The notes below the pieces were generated by a model. That model saw nothing but the letters and a program-made list of their open reading frames with translations, was not told the origin of the DNA and did no database searches. Source: Charina bottae (lineage: Eukaryota > Chordata > Lepidosauria > Squamata > Charinaidae). Taken from it: 64,000 bases of DNA. The stretch is from assembly GCA_023362775.1 (NCBI GenBank), contig JALMGJ010000011.1:22370001-22434000 (forward strand), in the 5' to 3' direction. The translations under genes were made by a program, and so were the position numbers. Every line of letters begins with the position of its first letter. Position 1 is the stretch's first letter. Positions 13,101 to 22,400 of the stretch are shown here, piece by piece.

Positions 13101-14756
13101 ATGGAAAACTAAGTCCAAAACTTAAAAATAATTTTTTAAAAAAATTGATTCCAAAAATAACGATAAGCACCAAGAAAGCCCGCTTCTCCTTGCTGTAGAA
13201 AGCCTCTCTTAGGGTACGTGTACTTAAAAGAAATATAAATTGGGTGATTTAGAAATGGGGTGGCCGGTCTTAGTGTCCCTTTAAGGCTACAGCATGGCTT
13301 GGAAAATGGTGACATCCCAGCCTCCCAGCTGCTCTTACCAGTCGAGCGCAAACGCTGTTTGCAATCTTCTGGCTGCAAGCAGCCGTCCGGAGGACAGATG
13401 GGGTGATTCCAGGTGTTTTCCTTTTTCCAGAAAAACACTCCTGGGCTTCAGGCAAAACACTCCTGAGCCCGAAAAAACTGCCGCATTGTCAGTTCTGTCC
13501 ACTGAGCCCGCGGGCACAGCTGTTCAGTCCGCCATGTCCCCACCAGAAGTCAACAGTATCCAGTTTTTAAAGAGCTACGGACAGTTCAGGAAGGCATATC
13601 AAACCACTTTTGATTGACATCATGGATTAAAAGGAGAGGGATTGTCGTCACTGTGCACGCTGCCCCTTCTCATCTCTGCTGGGCAGTGGGTGTGAGAGCT
13701 TTCCACTTCACTGAACTTGGAAGTCTTGCTTGGGCTTTGGGAAGCACCATCATGCATTGGGGCTTCCCTGCTGCTGACATTTGGGTCCCTCCAGAAGAGG
13801 GTGGATATCATGCAGGCCACAGCTGGCCTTGAGCGTCCTAGCCTATCTCCAAGAATGTGTTGCCGAATTCAAGCAGCAAAATAGTCCAAAACTTAAGAAG
13901 ATTTTTTTTAAAAAAATGATCCCAAAAATAACAATAAGCACCAAAAGAACCCGCTTCTCCTTGCTGTAGAAAGCCTCTCGTAGGGTACGTGTACTTAAAA
14001 GAAATATAAATTGGGTGATTTAGAAATGGGGTGGCCGGTCTTAGTGTCCGTTTAAGGCTACAGCGCGGCTTGGAAGTGGTGACGTCCCAGCCTCCTGGCT
14101 GCTCTTATCAGTCGAACACGAAGACTGTTTGCGATCTTCTGGCTGCAAGCAGCCATCCAGAGGACAGATGGGGTGATTCCAGGTGTTTTCCTTTTTCCAG
14201 AAAAACACTCCTGGGCTTCAGGAAAAACCTGCCTGAGCCCGAAAAAACTGCCACGTCAGTTCTGCCCGCTGAGCCCGCGGGCACAGCTATTCAGTCCGCC
14301 ATGTCCCCACCGGAAGTCCCCCATATGGCTGTTGTTAATCACTTGCCTTTTCTCCCCTTTCTAGGAATGGGTGCCTTTGCCATCTGCCACATCTCCTACA
14401 TCTCAGCCTTTGGCCTGACTCCTCTTCGGCCTCTCACCTTCCTGGTCATCGAGGGTCTTGTGGCTATTTGTTACGTCATGATCCTGCTGCCCTGTTTGTC
14501 AGGCATCTACATGTGGGCAGTGCTACTTTATTCAGGCCTCCTCGGTATCATGGCCTGGCGTGCACTGGCTTGCTCCAAAGGCCTGGCTTCAATCGGCAGC
14601 TTGATCTTCATCGTGTCCGATCTGTTGGTTGCCTATGACAAATTCTGCACCTCCCATCCTCTTGCCCGCGTCCTGATCATGAGCACTTACTACCTTGCCC
14701 AAAGCTTGATTGCTATCTCAGTAGCTTCCCAGAAAATATCCCAAAAGGAGAACTGA
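3939..14756 (+). CDS. TMEM86B: TMEM86B lysoplasmalogenase, whole gene (3 exons)
   Basis: Exons 3939-3989, 6660-6912 and 14365-14756 join in frame (phases 0 and 1) to 696 nt, or 231 residues plus stop; human TMEM86B is about 226 residues. The product is a polytopic membrane enzyme of the YhhN family that hydrolyses the vinyl-ether bond of lysoplasmalogens. Diagnostic blocks are [29 protein letters not shown] and [14 protein letters not shown]86A is the alternative. I prefer TMEM86B because a PTPRH-like gene follows on the same strand, as in mammals. Intron 2 (7.4 kb) is full of repeats. Confidence 0.88.
4615..4715. mobile_element. Foldback hAT MITE copy, truncated on the right
   Basis: Begins with the CAGTGTTTCTCAACC terminus seen in the intact copies at 9994, 25144 and 26975. 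It has the central palindrome around GCTGGCTGGGG but loses its right end where another repeat starts at 4716. Confidence 0.75.
4716..5024. mobile_element. hAT-like non-autonomous element
   Basis: The left end reads CAGGATTTCTCAACC followed by an accent on GGAACCCTAGGG. The right end is a degenerate inverse (GGTTAAGAAAGGCTG) preceded by the inverse of the same GGTTCC-rich block. Termini and size fit a hAT MITE; no clear target duplication is visible. Confidence 0.55.
5555..5655 (+). mobile_element. tRNA-derived SINE relic (plus strand)
   Basis: Inverted counterpart of the 3420-3590 relic, sharing the segment around CATAGCTCAGATGTAG. Only the tRNA-related head and some flank are recognisable. 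Confidence 0.5.
5660..6655. other. TMEM86B intron 1, no gene seen
   Basis: AT-rich unassigned sequence. The one structure visible is an imperfect inverted repeat with arms near 6410-6460 and 6490-6535, each holding a TCAAGATGGC-type core. That could be an old foldback element. Confidence 0.4.
6660..6912 (+). CDS. TMEM86B: TMEM86B exon 2
   Basis: The acceptor is CCTTAG before 6660 (phase 0) and the donor is GGTACGG after 6912 (phase 1). It encodes residues 18-101: the first membrane helices and the family blocks [13 protein letters not shown] and [12 protein letters not shown]. The exon ends inside a Gly codon that is completed at 14365. Confidence 0.9.
7096..7139. repeat. (TTA)n microsatellite
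   Basis: About 14 uninterrupted TTA units in TMEM86B intron 2. Confidence 0.95.
7225..7345. mobile_element. Old palindromic MITE relic
   Basis: Sequence of the type 'tgctgggaattgcagtt ... aacatctgga', which is the decayed right half of a common reptile palindromic MITE. Similar relics occur near 14845-14920, 17965-18080, 21305-21370 and 37600-37700. Confidence 0.4.
7568..7812 (+). mobile_element. tRNA-derived SINE, short-tail subtype
   Basis: Starts AGAGCCAGTTTGGTG with an A-box-like head, a GAGTTCTAG B-box remnant and the conserved GGGTGACTTTGGGCCAGTC core. It has the TTGTTGTTGTGGAGAAAATAGG block and a tail matching 'gccttgagttat ... aagataaaaat'. This is the commonest SINE in the window. 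Confidence 0.85.
8200..8690 (+). mobile_element. Penelope-like element fragment, lineage A
   Basis: A fragment ending in the block from TGTTGCCTAGCCTGGCAA through GCAAGAAAACAAGAAGGC to AGTTCAACCCTGAGC. That block recurs as an inverted pair at 45985-46265. I recognise it as the terminal (pLTR) part of vertebrate Penelope-like elements, but the class is recalled rather than proven, because no reverse transcriptase is present here. It contains the hammerhead-like motif at 8549-8600. Confidence 0.55.
8549..8600 (+). ncRNA. Hammerhead-ribozyme-like motif in the PLE terminus
   Basis: CTGAAGA (8557-8563) is followed after one extra base by a stem (TTGCC 8566-8570 with GGCAA 8577-8581, plus a G-T pair), then GAAAC and GTC, with the expected cleavage point after 8590. 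The flanks 8549-8556 and 8591-8600 pair as stem I (three pairs, one mismatch, four pairs). Stem III would be only ACGT, self-complementary, so a dimer would be needed. The extra base at 8564 departs from the textbook core. Confidence 0.5.
9163..9218. repeat. (TCC)n microsatellite
   Basis: About 18 pure TCC units in TMEM86B intron 2. Confidence 0.95.
9994..10116. mobile_element. Foldback hAT MITE, intact
   Basis: A near-perfect palindrome with termini ACAGTGTTTCTCAACC and its inverse. Flanks tctataga (9986-9993) and tctatagt (10117-10124) give an 8-bp target duplication with one mismatch, as expected for hAT transposition. Confidence 0.85.
10125..10985. other. Unassigned intronic sequence, apparently single copy
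   Basis: About 850 bp not matching any other repeat in the window, less AT-rich than its surroundings and with no convincing exon. It includes an octamer-like ATGCAAAT near 10526. It could be unique intron or a conserved noncoding element; I cannot tell without alignment. Confidence 0.4.
11480..11806 (-). mobile_element. LINE 3' end with inverted 5' part
   Basis: The minus strand 11728-11544 encodes a LINE C-terminal tail, ending in a zinc-finger-like CPHCGR...[12 protein letters not shown] and a stop. The segment that should precede it, [14 protein letters not shown], is on the plus strand at 11759-11803. So the 5' part is inverted relative to the 3' part, as after twin priming. The element is otherwise 5'-truncated. 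Confidence 0.7.
12030..12252 (-). mobile_element. tRNA-derived SINE, short-tail subtype (minus)
   Basis: Reverse complement of the family at 7568. The 'aactcaaggcggcgaacat' tail comes first and the AGCCAGTTTGGTC-type head last. It lies inside the L1-like relic. Confidence 0.85.
13112..13551. repeat. Direct repeat copy 1 (about 440 bp)
   Basis: Closely similar to 13883-14318, from agtccaaaactta through the shared gtgattccaggtg segment to gtccccacc. Read on the minus strand it resembles a LINE 5' leader (a block around ACATGGCGGACTG). The two copies are separated by about 330 bp of different sequence. Confidence 0.8.
13883..14318. repeat. Direct repeat copy 2 (about 436 bp)
   Basis: Second copy of the 13112-13551 block, same orientation. 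It ends only 46 bp before TMEM86B exon 3, so the polypyrimidine tract and branch region of the last intron lie just beyond repeat DNA. Its open frame runs into exon 3 and creates a false long ORF. Confidence 0.8.
14365..14756 (+). CDS. TMEM86B: TMEM86B exon 3 (last coding exon)
   Basis: The acceptor TTTCTAG precedes 14365 (phase 1) and the stop TGA is at 14754-14756. It encodes residues 102-231: the remaining membrane helices with [39 protein letters not shown] and the conserved [14 protein letters not shown] near the C terminus. The whole C-terminal two thirds of the enzyme lies in this one exon. Confidence 0.93.
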
Positions 14757-14987
14757 GGCCCGAATTGGACTGCTGGGTTGATCTTCAGGATCAAGAGAAC
14801 CTCAGGCGTTCTGCCTCTCAAATTCACGCATCTCAAGTTCAACTAACTTCTGGATGTGTTGGGACTACAACTCCCAGGATTCCCAGCTAGTATGGACCAA
14901 CAACTGTGAAAAATCAGCAGCAGCTCTATCCATAACCCCCAGCCAATGTGAGCTTTGTGGATTCTCAAAGTTGTAGACCTGTATTCA

Positions 14988-15017
14988 CGGACTAAACGAA
15001 TGAACAACAACAACAAA
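14988..15017 (+). mobile_element. BovB 3'-end scrap
   Basis: Matches the end of the BovB at 3270-3298 (a stretch reading gactaaacgaatgaacaac), with an AAC tail. Little else of the element is recognisable. Confidence 0.5.
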
Positions 15018-15119
15018 TTCACGGAGGACACCATGATGGAAGAGGCTCTGGCCAGATTCTTTTCAGAAGTCAAGATCAGGTTCCAGGTTGTTCTAAGAGC
15101 TGCTCCAGTGCCATGTCCT

Positions 15120-15345
15120 TTTGTTCAGTCATTTAGTCGTGTCCGACTCTTCGTGACCTCATGGACCATAGCACACCAGGCCTTCCTGTCCTCCACTGTC
15201 TCCTGGAGTTTACTCAAATTCATCCTTTCGGCTTTGGCCCAGCCGCTTCACTCTTTCTGGAGCTACTCGGAATTGCCCTCCGCTCTGTCCATGGGGTTTT
15301 CTTGGCAAGGATACTGGAGTGGGTTGCCATTTCCTCCTCCACACT
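15120..15345 (-). mobile_element. Bov-A-like element (BovB ends joined)
   Basis: Read on the minus strand, the 5' part matches the BovB 5' leader (aatggcaacccactccagta, compare 208-240) and the 3' part matches the BovB end (cacgaagagtcgga, compare 3258-3271). The ORF is absent. This is the architecture of the ruminant Bov-A SINEs, which derive from BovB. It lies about 360 bp past the TMEM86B stop, probably in or near the 3' UTR. Confidence 0.7.
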
Positions 15346-15408
15346 TCTCATTATCTTATTGTTATTCCACAATTTTCCTCCTGGGAGAGATGATGTTGAT
15401 GATCTAAT

Positions 15409-15414
15409 AATAAA
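15409..15414 (+). terminator. Possible poly(A) signal AATAAA for TMEM86B
   Basis: First plain AATAAA seen after the TMEM86B stop, about 650 bp downstream and beyond the Bov-A-like insertion. It is AT-rich context, so chance occurrence is possible. Confidence 0.35.
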
Positions 15415-15419
15415 AGGGC

Positions 15420-17400
15420 TAATGATAAAAAGGATTATGAAGCATTTATTCTAGTTTAAAGGACACGTTTGCCCACTGTTCTGCAGCCCAGGTAGTTGGC
15501 TGCATTGTGTGAATGGATGGTAGGTTTGGTTGCTTTCTTCTCCTGGCCAGGACTAACTTCGAGGGCTATCTTCTTCAGGCTTGGACCTTCCTTCCTTCCT
15601 ATCCTATTATTTCCATTCAAATACCTCTCAAATGATCCTTCTTCCTTTTCAGGGAAGTTATTTCTTGAAAACCTTTGTATTTTGCTTGGGGATCCCAGCA
15701 TGGTACCCACAAGTGTCCCAATGGCCACCAGGTGACTTTTCTCCACTCCAAATGGTCTCTCTGCCATATGGATCCTCTTCTCAGGGTCCTCATGTCTCAA
15801 ACAGGGTTGTCTGTACTGCCCCCTTCACTTTCACAGGGCAGACTCCACCAGCAACAGCTATTTGGAGTGATGAGGAAGGCATGGGAGTGAGTTACACTGG
15901 GCCACGATGGTGTGTCAGGGACGTTTTGGGAAGGGTAGTCCTGTGCAGTGGCAGAAGACAGGATGGGGTTAGGGAAGTGATAAGAGAAAAAAAACTAGAG
16001 GGGTTGGAAGGGAGGCATAGATAGCCACTTTCCAGCTCAGGTGACTGCACCTAGCCAAGCTTGGTTGGACAGGGGGAAGCTAAGGTAGAATGGCCCCTGT
16101 TAGTACTTGGATGGTAGACAACTAGGAAACCCCAGGGCTGTAAGCAAAACTGGGAAGTTGCAAAAGCATCCCAGAAGATCACAAAGGCAAGCCCCTTCCT
16201 TCCTTCCTTCCTTCCTTCCTTCCTTCCTTCCTTCCTTCCTTCCTTCCTTCCTTCCTTCCTTCCGACTGCCAACTCCAACAGACTCAGGGCAGTTAGCAAT
16301 GTGTGAAATCCATAAAAGCATTTGTTAAAAACAACCACCAAACAAAGATCCAGAACTGACATCAGAGCATACCACCGTACCTCCTACATCAATTGAAAAA
16401 GTCCTTGGCTGCCTTCTGGGACAAGAGGTTCCCCCCCTGGTGGGGGGAGGAGACGGGTCTTAACAAACAACATCCCCAGCTCCCCTCCTCTGAATGCATG
16501 GCCCACGTGGGGTGGGGGGATCCTTAACAAACCCTCCTGGGTTTCATGCACCAGAAGGACAAGCTCTGCCTTGCAGATGCCTAGGTGCCAAGCCATAAAG
16601 GGCTTTAGAGGTGAAAACCAGCACTTTTTGTCAAGAAAACTAGGTGGGCCTCTTGTGTCATCACCAGGAGATGAGCTTAACTTGAATCTTTACCTTTACC
16701 TTTTATAGAAAAGGCTGAAAACAAGCTGGAACTCACCTCCCTTTCCAAAGGATTTTTCTACGGATATTCCACTTCATTTTCCTTCCATTTTTTTCCTTCC
16801 TCTTTTTTGACTCATCCTCCTGCTATACATGGGGGAGAAAAATTAATTTCATTTGCATTTCAATGTGAATGTGTTTGAGTTTGCATTTTTGAGCCAACAC
16901 ACACAGACACACACACACACAAACACACACACACACCATTATTTGAAATCCACAGCTCTCTGAAGTTGGCAATGCGGTTTGCTCATGTTTTTAAAATGTA
17001 AATTAGGAAAAAGTCTTTGTTGTTTTGTTTTGTCCCTTCTTTCCCAATATCCCTATCTTTTTCTCTCTTGATTGGTTTATTCTCCTTTTTCCTTATTCTC
17101 AGAAGATGTAGCAAATTTAGGGAGAGCAAAGCAGCACTGTGTTTGTACAGTATATATGAGCTAATTGTGAGTCCTAGAGAAAGAGCGTGTGTGAGTGCTG
17201 GTGTTTCTGTGCGCAGAAAGACTGGACAAAGGAATCAGGTGTATTTTTACACAGTAAGGGTTCATACTAAGTTCAGTGGATTCTCTTTCCAGTATTTTTC
17301 CAGCAGCACTAAGCAAGCCAGGTTTGGACAAGGCAGGAAGGAAGAGAGAGAGAGAAAAAAAATCCAGATGCAAAAATAGTAAATGCAATTCTGTATTAGT
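15420..17400. other. Intergenic, no gene seen
   Basis: Contains a pure (TTCC)n tract at 16194-16263, a CA-rich tract at 16900-16936, and a block near 16385-16650 that resembles a decayed CR1/L2-type LINE 3' region. No ORF here has recognisable domains. Confidence 0.5.
16194..16263. repeat. (TTCC)n microsatellite
   Basis: About 17 TTCC units. They produce false ORFs of repeated Pro-Ser-Phe or Lys-Glu-Gly-Arg. Confidence 0.95.
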
Positions 17401-17404
17401 GAAT

Positions 17405-17638
17405 GAGAGAGCCAGTTTGGTGTGGTGGTGAAGGCATCAGGCTAGAAACCAGGAGACCGTGAGTTCCAGTCCCACCTTAGGCGCAAAGCCAGCTGGGTGA
17501 CCTTGGGCCAGTCACTTTCTCTCAGCCCTAGGAAGCAGGCAATGGCAAACCACTTCTGAAAAACCTTGCCAAGAAAACTGCAGGGACTTGCCCAGGCAGT
17601 CTCTGAGAATTGGACATGATTGAATGGATTAAAAAAAA
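17405..17638 (+). mobile_element. Sauria-type SINE with BovB-like tail
   Basis: tRNA-like head (AGCCAGTTTGGTG), GGGTGACCTTGGGCCAGTC core, then the long tail 'ccttgccaagaaaactgcag ... gagaattggacatgattgaa'. That tail type is known in squamate SINEs mobilised by BovB. Confidence 0.85.
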
Positions 17639-18411
17639 GTGAATGGAAGGATTTTATATAGCAGGGAAGAACCAGAAAGAAGAGAAACAGGGGTTAATTG
17701 GAGTTATACTAAAAAAAATAAAGGAGACTAAAGACTGCAAGCAATATATATACTGTAGTAAATAAACTCAGTTAATTCAGCTTAACAGAGGGTCAGGCCT
17801 GTTTATAAAGGACAAACAGGGCTAGAACATAATGATTGTGCAGAACAATGGATTTCTTTGTTCCTCCTTATGTGTACACAGCTAGACACGTACCTGCCGG
17901 GGAATCGGCATCGTGAATGCTCAGTGTGACAGCTCAGCCTCCCCTTGCTGAGCCTTTAGCATAGATTTCTCCAACCTGGTGCCCTCTGGATGTGTTGGAG
18001 CAACATCACCCAGAATTCCTAGCTGTTAGCCATGCTAGCTGAGAATTCTGGAAATTGTAGCTTCTAGATTAGGGAAAACTGGTTTAGCAGAACCCTGAAG
18101 AAACTTGAAGAATATTTTCAGGTTTTTCTCAAGGTCTTCTTTAATACAATGGTGCCAGGAAAAAGTGGGTGGGGGTACATTAAGGTTGATCCTCCCTCAT
18201 CTTGAGTTAACTTATCAGGCCCCATTCTTTTCTCAAAAAGCTGTTAAAAATGTACATCACCATGAGTGCTTTTTTTTAAAAAAAACCCTCAAAGCAGGAG
18301 AAGCTGCTTATGACTCCAGAGCATCCTTCTCTAATCTAGAGGTTCCCTGATAGATGGAATTCCTCTTCATTCTCAGTTGACAGGACTCTGATGGACAGGA
18401 TTATTCTAATC

Positions 18412-18701
18412 CAGGGGTGGGGAACTTCCAGAAATCATTTGGTCTGGCCCTGCCAAGGCAACTGCAGACGGGACTCGAAATTCAATAACTCTAGGAGCTC
18501 CCGCCTGCAAACCCCGCCCCCCGGTGCTTGTAATTGGCTCCTGCCCACAAATCCCACCCCCTTCCACATGATTGGTTCCCACCCACAAATCCCACCCCCT
18601 TCCGCATGATTGGTTCCCGCCCGCAAACCCCACCCCCGGTCCGCAAATGATTTAATAAATATCCAAATGGCCCTTGGCAGAAAAAAGGTTCCCCACCCCT
18701 G
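18412..18701 (+). mobile_element. hAT MITE family 1 with promoter-like tandem core
   Basis: Termini CAGGGGTGGGGAAC and GTTCCCCACCCCTG. A perfect 8-bp duplication ttctaatc occurs at 18404-18411 and 18702-18709. The core holds three roughly 36-bp GC-rich units, each with an ATTGG (inverted CCAAT) next to a C-rich GC-box-like run. Other copies are at 28908 and 40285. Confidence 0.9.
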
Positions 18702-19353
18702 TTCTAATCCAAAGCATCTTCAGAAGGACAACCAGTTGTGGGAATATTCTGGTCTTATATTAGGAGAGGACATTTTTTGGAATGGGATGGTGGTGGTTTG
18801 CATGGAACCCTTGGAAGAAGGCATGAGTGGGGTAGGTCACAAATGGGGTGAAGGTGGTGGGGTCAGGACATGCATGCATGAACCCCCACACCCACACAGA
18901 GTCCCATCCATTCATTCAGCATTTGCTCCTCCCCCCCCCAAACACACACTGAGATGGGAGGTGGTGAGTAACAAGATTAATGCCTTTTCTCACACACACA
19001 TCCCCACCATCCTTTTCATTGTGTGTAGGGGGAATGGATCTTCCTTCTCCCTGAGGTCCCCACCTAGATTGAGGTCCTGCCCACAGCTCCATTTTGCATA
19101 GGAGCAAAAATGCTTCCATTGGTGCTTTTTACAATCAAAGGGGTGGTACTTAATTTGGGCAAAGAGATAAGTGCATGTAGGTGTGGGTTTGTTTTCCAGG
19201 CAGACAACTTCCTCCTGGGTTGTGGGTGGGAGAAAAGGAAGGACACAGGACCTAAAGGTATCAAGAGCTCGGCAGTTACCAAGATCAAATAGAAGTTGCA
19301 GGTTGTCGGAATGTGGGCTCTCGGGGCTTTCTACCCTGGGGGTTACCTATCTG

Positions 19354-19404
19354 ATGGCATCTAGTCTTCTTCATCCAAGAGGAGCTTGGCATTCCCTGGT
19401 GCTG
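19354..19404 (+). CDS. PTPRH: PTPRH exon 1 (start, first half of signal peptide)
   Basis: ATG 19354 opens 17 codons ending in the hydrophobic run WHSLVL, with a strong GGTAAGT donor in phase 0. Joined to exon 2 it gives a standard signal peptide: Arg9, then a hydrophobic core WHSLVLCLLLFV. Support is phase, donor strength and the resulting signal; the 5' UTR and promoter are not identified. Confidence 0.68.
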
Positions 19405-22400
19405 GTAAGTGAATTAAAAACAAGCAAACTCCAGACCACCTGCTCTTTGGATCATTGTATCCAAAGTAATCTACTTCACCCCTAAAGCAACTGGATCTCT
19501 ACATTTAAGGCCAGCACCAGGAGTTGGGATCACTGGGCCTTTGCCCACAGTCCCATTGGAAGTCTCCTGGCTGGACTAGTCATCACCTTCCATTGCTGGC
19601 ATTGCAAAAGACAGGTAGAAATAGAGCAAAAGAGCTCTGTGCACTTTGCCTCTTCCTTAAGGGGATACCCAGACTAGGAAGAAGGTTTAGCTTACAACTA
19701 ATCTATCACTTAGGGGGTTATCCTGCATTTCCTGTTTTTGCAATTCTTAAATCCAGTTCTTTTCCATTTCTGCATTGGCTTGACTTTTCCCCCCCAGGGC
19801 CCTTGATAATTTACAACTCGGCTTTCATGCTTTCATAATAGGGGTGCTTCTGTGTGAGAGTTGGATGACGATGATGATGATTTTGCAAGCAATTAAAAAA
19901 AAAACCCTTAATAGGATTTTTACACATATGCACATTTGTGGATGTCCTTTTCTCTGATGCTTATACTATTTTTTGCCCCACTAGAGAATTGCCTTGCCAC
20001 ATTCAGCAAAGTGTGAATTTTGAAGGGCAACTGACTTTCACTGTATTTGTTTAAGAATGTCAAGTTAGCTAAATCTTCAGGAAAAGCTGAACCAAAAGGA
20101 TTTCTCCCCCTTGTATGGCAAGTGATAATAAATGGCAGCTCTGACGCGGGAGGTGGGCCCAATCCTGACATCTTGCAAAGAGCCAAAATGTAATGTTGGA
20201 CTGGTTGAAATGCCTAATTTCTTACAGAATGACTACATTTATAACGTTACGCAGCTCGCTTGCTCGCCCACCCATCCCTGCACCCTACTGTGGTTGTGAC
20301 TTATTTCTGGGTGAAAGGATTTTTATTTCAGTTGCTTCCATCTAGAAGAGGCTTCATCCTTGTTCTGGTTGAGAAATGACTGATGGTTCACTGGGGTTGT
20401 TAATTTAAAAGACCTTGTCTAGCATGATGTTAATGATGAGGAGCAGAACTTCATAATTTGGGCTAGGGTTAAGGGGAAACCTGAGATCTTAGGATATGGA
20501 GAAGGAACATCTTAACTCTGTAACTGGGTTCCTACACAGTGCTATGCTATGCTGTCTTCATTTATGCTTCATTGAGTAAACTTCAAAGAGCTGGCTAGTC
20601 TGCCACATACCGCGCCATAAATCATTTCAATTCAATGCTATTTATCCTGGTCCTTAGCCAGCAAAACCATAAGCCATAGTTTATCCATCAACACCATGGG
20701 CTAGGAATGCAGGACATCCTAAAACAAATCCAACCAACGTGTGTTATTACTACCGTGTTGTGTAAATTAGGGTTCTCCCTCTCTGTGCCAAGATCCCCTC
20801 ACCCACACACACAAAAAAATCCTCCCTAGGAAGAAGTAATTTAACATTCAAAGGAAGCCTCTGTTAATTTAAAAGTTACGCTATGCTTCCTCTTCCACCT
20901 CTGTCAAGGTGCTGCAACTGCAAAAATTGCAGGCCAGTTGCATTTCCAGTGTGTGTGGCCTCCTTGGCTCCTAAGTGGTTTTGAATGGATTTGCACACAA
21001 TGTGCCTGGGATTTGAACTATTCCCAAAGTAGCACAAATGCCCTTGGCATGATGTGATCAAATAAATAATTCGGGGGGGGGGATGCAAATCTTTAGTGCC
21101 CCACCTTCCTATTTTTGTCATGGACGCAGCTCACCTGACGCCATAGTGTATTACATCTGACAAAGCAGTGAGAATTCCCCGTCTCAGCTCTGTAGTAACA
21201 GTTCTACAACCGGAGAACAATGTCACCTCCAGAACAGGATTTCTCATAAATCATCAGTTGGGTGAATGAAAAGGGTACATTGCAAGGAGTACAGAGGTCG
21301 GGGAGGGATAGGCAACCTGCAAGACCTTGAAAATTGCTGTACTACAACTGCCAGCATCTCTCACCACTGAAGAGCTGAGGTACCTGGCAGTTGTATGTTA
21401 AACTGCCAGATGTTTGCAACTGCAGCTCCCATAGTTTCATGAAAGTTAGTCTGAAACACCGGGGCAGTGGGGAGACTGTCTATTCCTGGGCTAAAGTCAG
21501 AAGAAGATACAGTGTGTTTGAAAATGGGACTATTTCCTCTCTGCAGAAGACAAATGCCAGTACGGATCAGGTTGAGGAATTTGTGACCCTCCAATTATTG
21601 TGGGGGGGGAGTTCCATAACCACATACATCCTTGGCTATTGTTTATCACACTTTAACTTGGTTTGCCTTCAAGAAGAAGTACCAGAACTGGCCCTATCGT
21701 CAGATAGACGAGCCTCAGACAAAACCTCTGGAAACCCTCATCATTGATCACACCGGCCAGAATTGCTGGGAACTGTAGTTCCCTGCCCTTGTAGGTACGG
21801 AGAATCTAGGCTTTAAATCATCCCATAATTCCCAACCCATTTCTAACACACCATTCTTCTAAGGTCTTTGGAATTACTAGAATTAGATAAATGAAGAATT
21901 TATCTTCATTTATATTTGTTACTAGAATTAGATAAATAAATACTGCATGCTGCCACTTCAATAACTAATAAATAAATGATATGAATTATATGTAAAAGCA
22001 GGCTTCATTAAAAAAAATAACCCAAATCAACAGACACATTTAAATCCAATAGTTCAGATAACAGCTGAAAATATTGGTGATATTCTGGGCATGTTTTCCA
22101 GCTTCAAACCCCGCCCCCCAACAACCAGAAAACAAAAAAGTTGTTTTGATTAATCCAAGGTAGACATTTCTGGGAAAGTTTTAATCCTTCTCTGGTCTTT
22201 CTTCCTTGTATTTGTTTGGGTACTTCCTAATAGAACAGACATGGGGTAGAAAGAGGCAATTGCAGGGAATGCAAACTTCTTGCTAGAGTTTACATATCTG
22301 TTTGTACTATAAACCTTCACTTGTGTTCTCTAGGACGTTACTATTTTACTGAAAACAACCACCATTCAGCCAACTGCCAGATGCTCAAATACACCTGGAG

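Larger units (their letters stand above)
11000..13560 (-). mobile_element. L1-like LINE relic, rearranged (minus strand)
   Basis: An A-rich 3'-end-like block lies at 11010-11160. A minus ORF at 12447-12770 has a heptad-like charged segment resembling an L1 ORF1 coiled coil. A GC-rich 5'-leader-like block lies at 13112-13551. The parts sit in L1 order on the minus strand but are interrupted by another LINE tail (11480-11806) and a SINE (12030-12252). The L1 identity is recalled from general features and is uncertain. Confidence 0.4.

Noticed and set aside
14031..14756. A single 241-residue ORF covering TMEM86B exon 3
   Set aside because: Its first half is the second direct repeat, upstream of a strong splice acceptor; the homologous part begins at 14365 and pairs in phase with exon 2.
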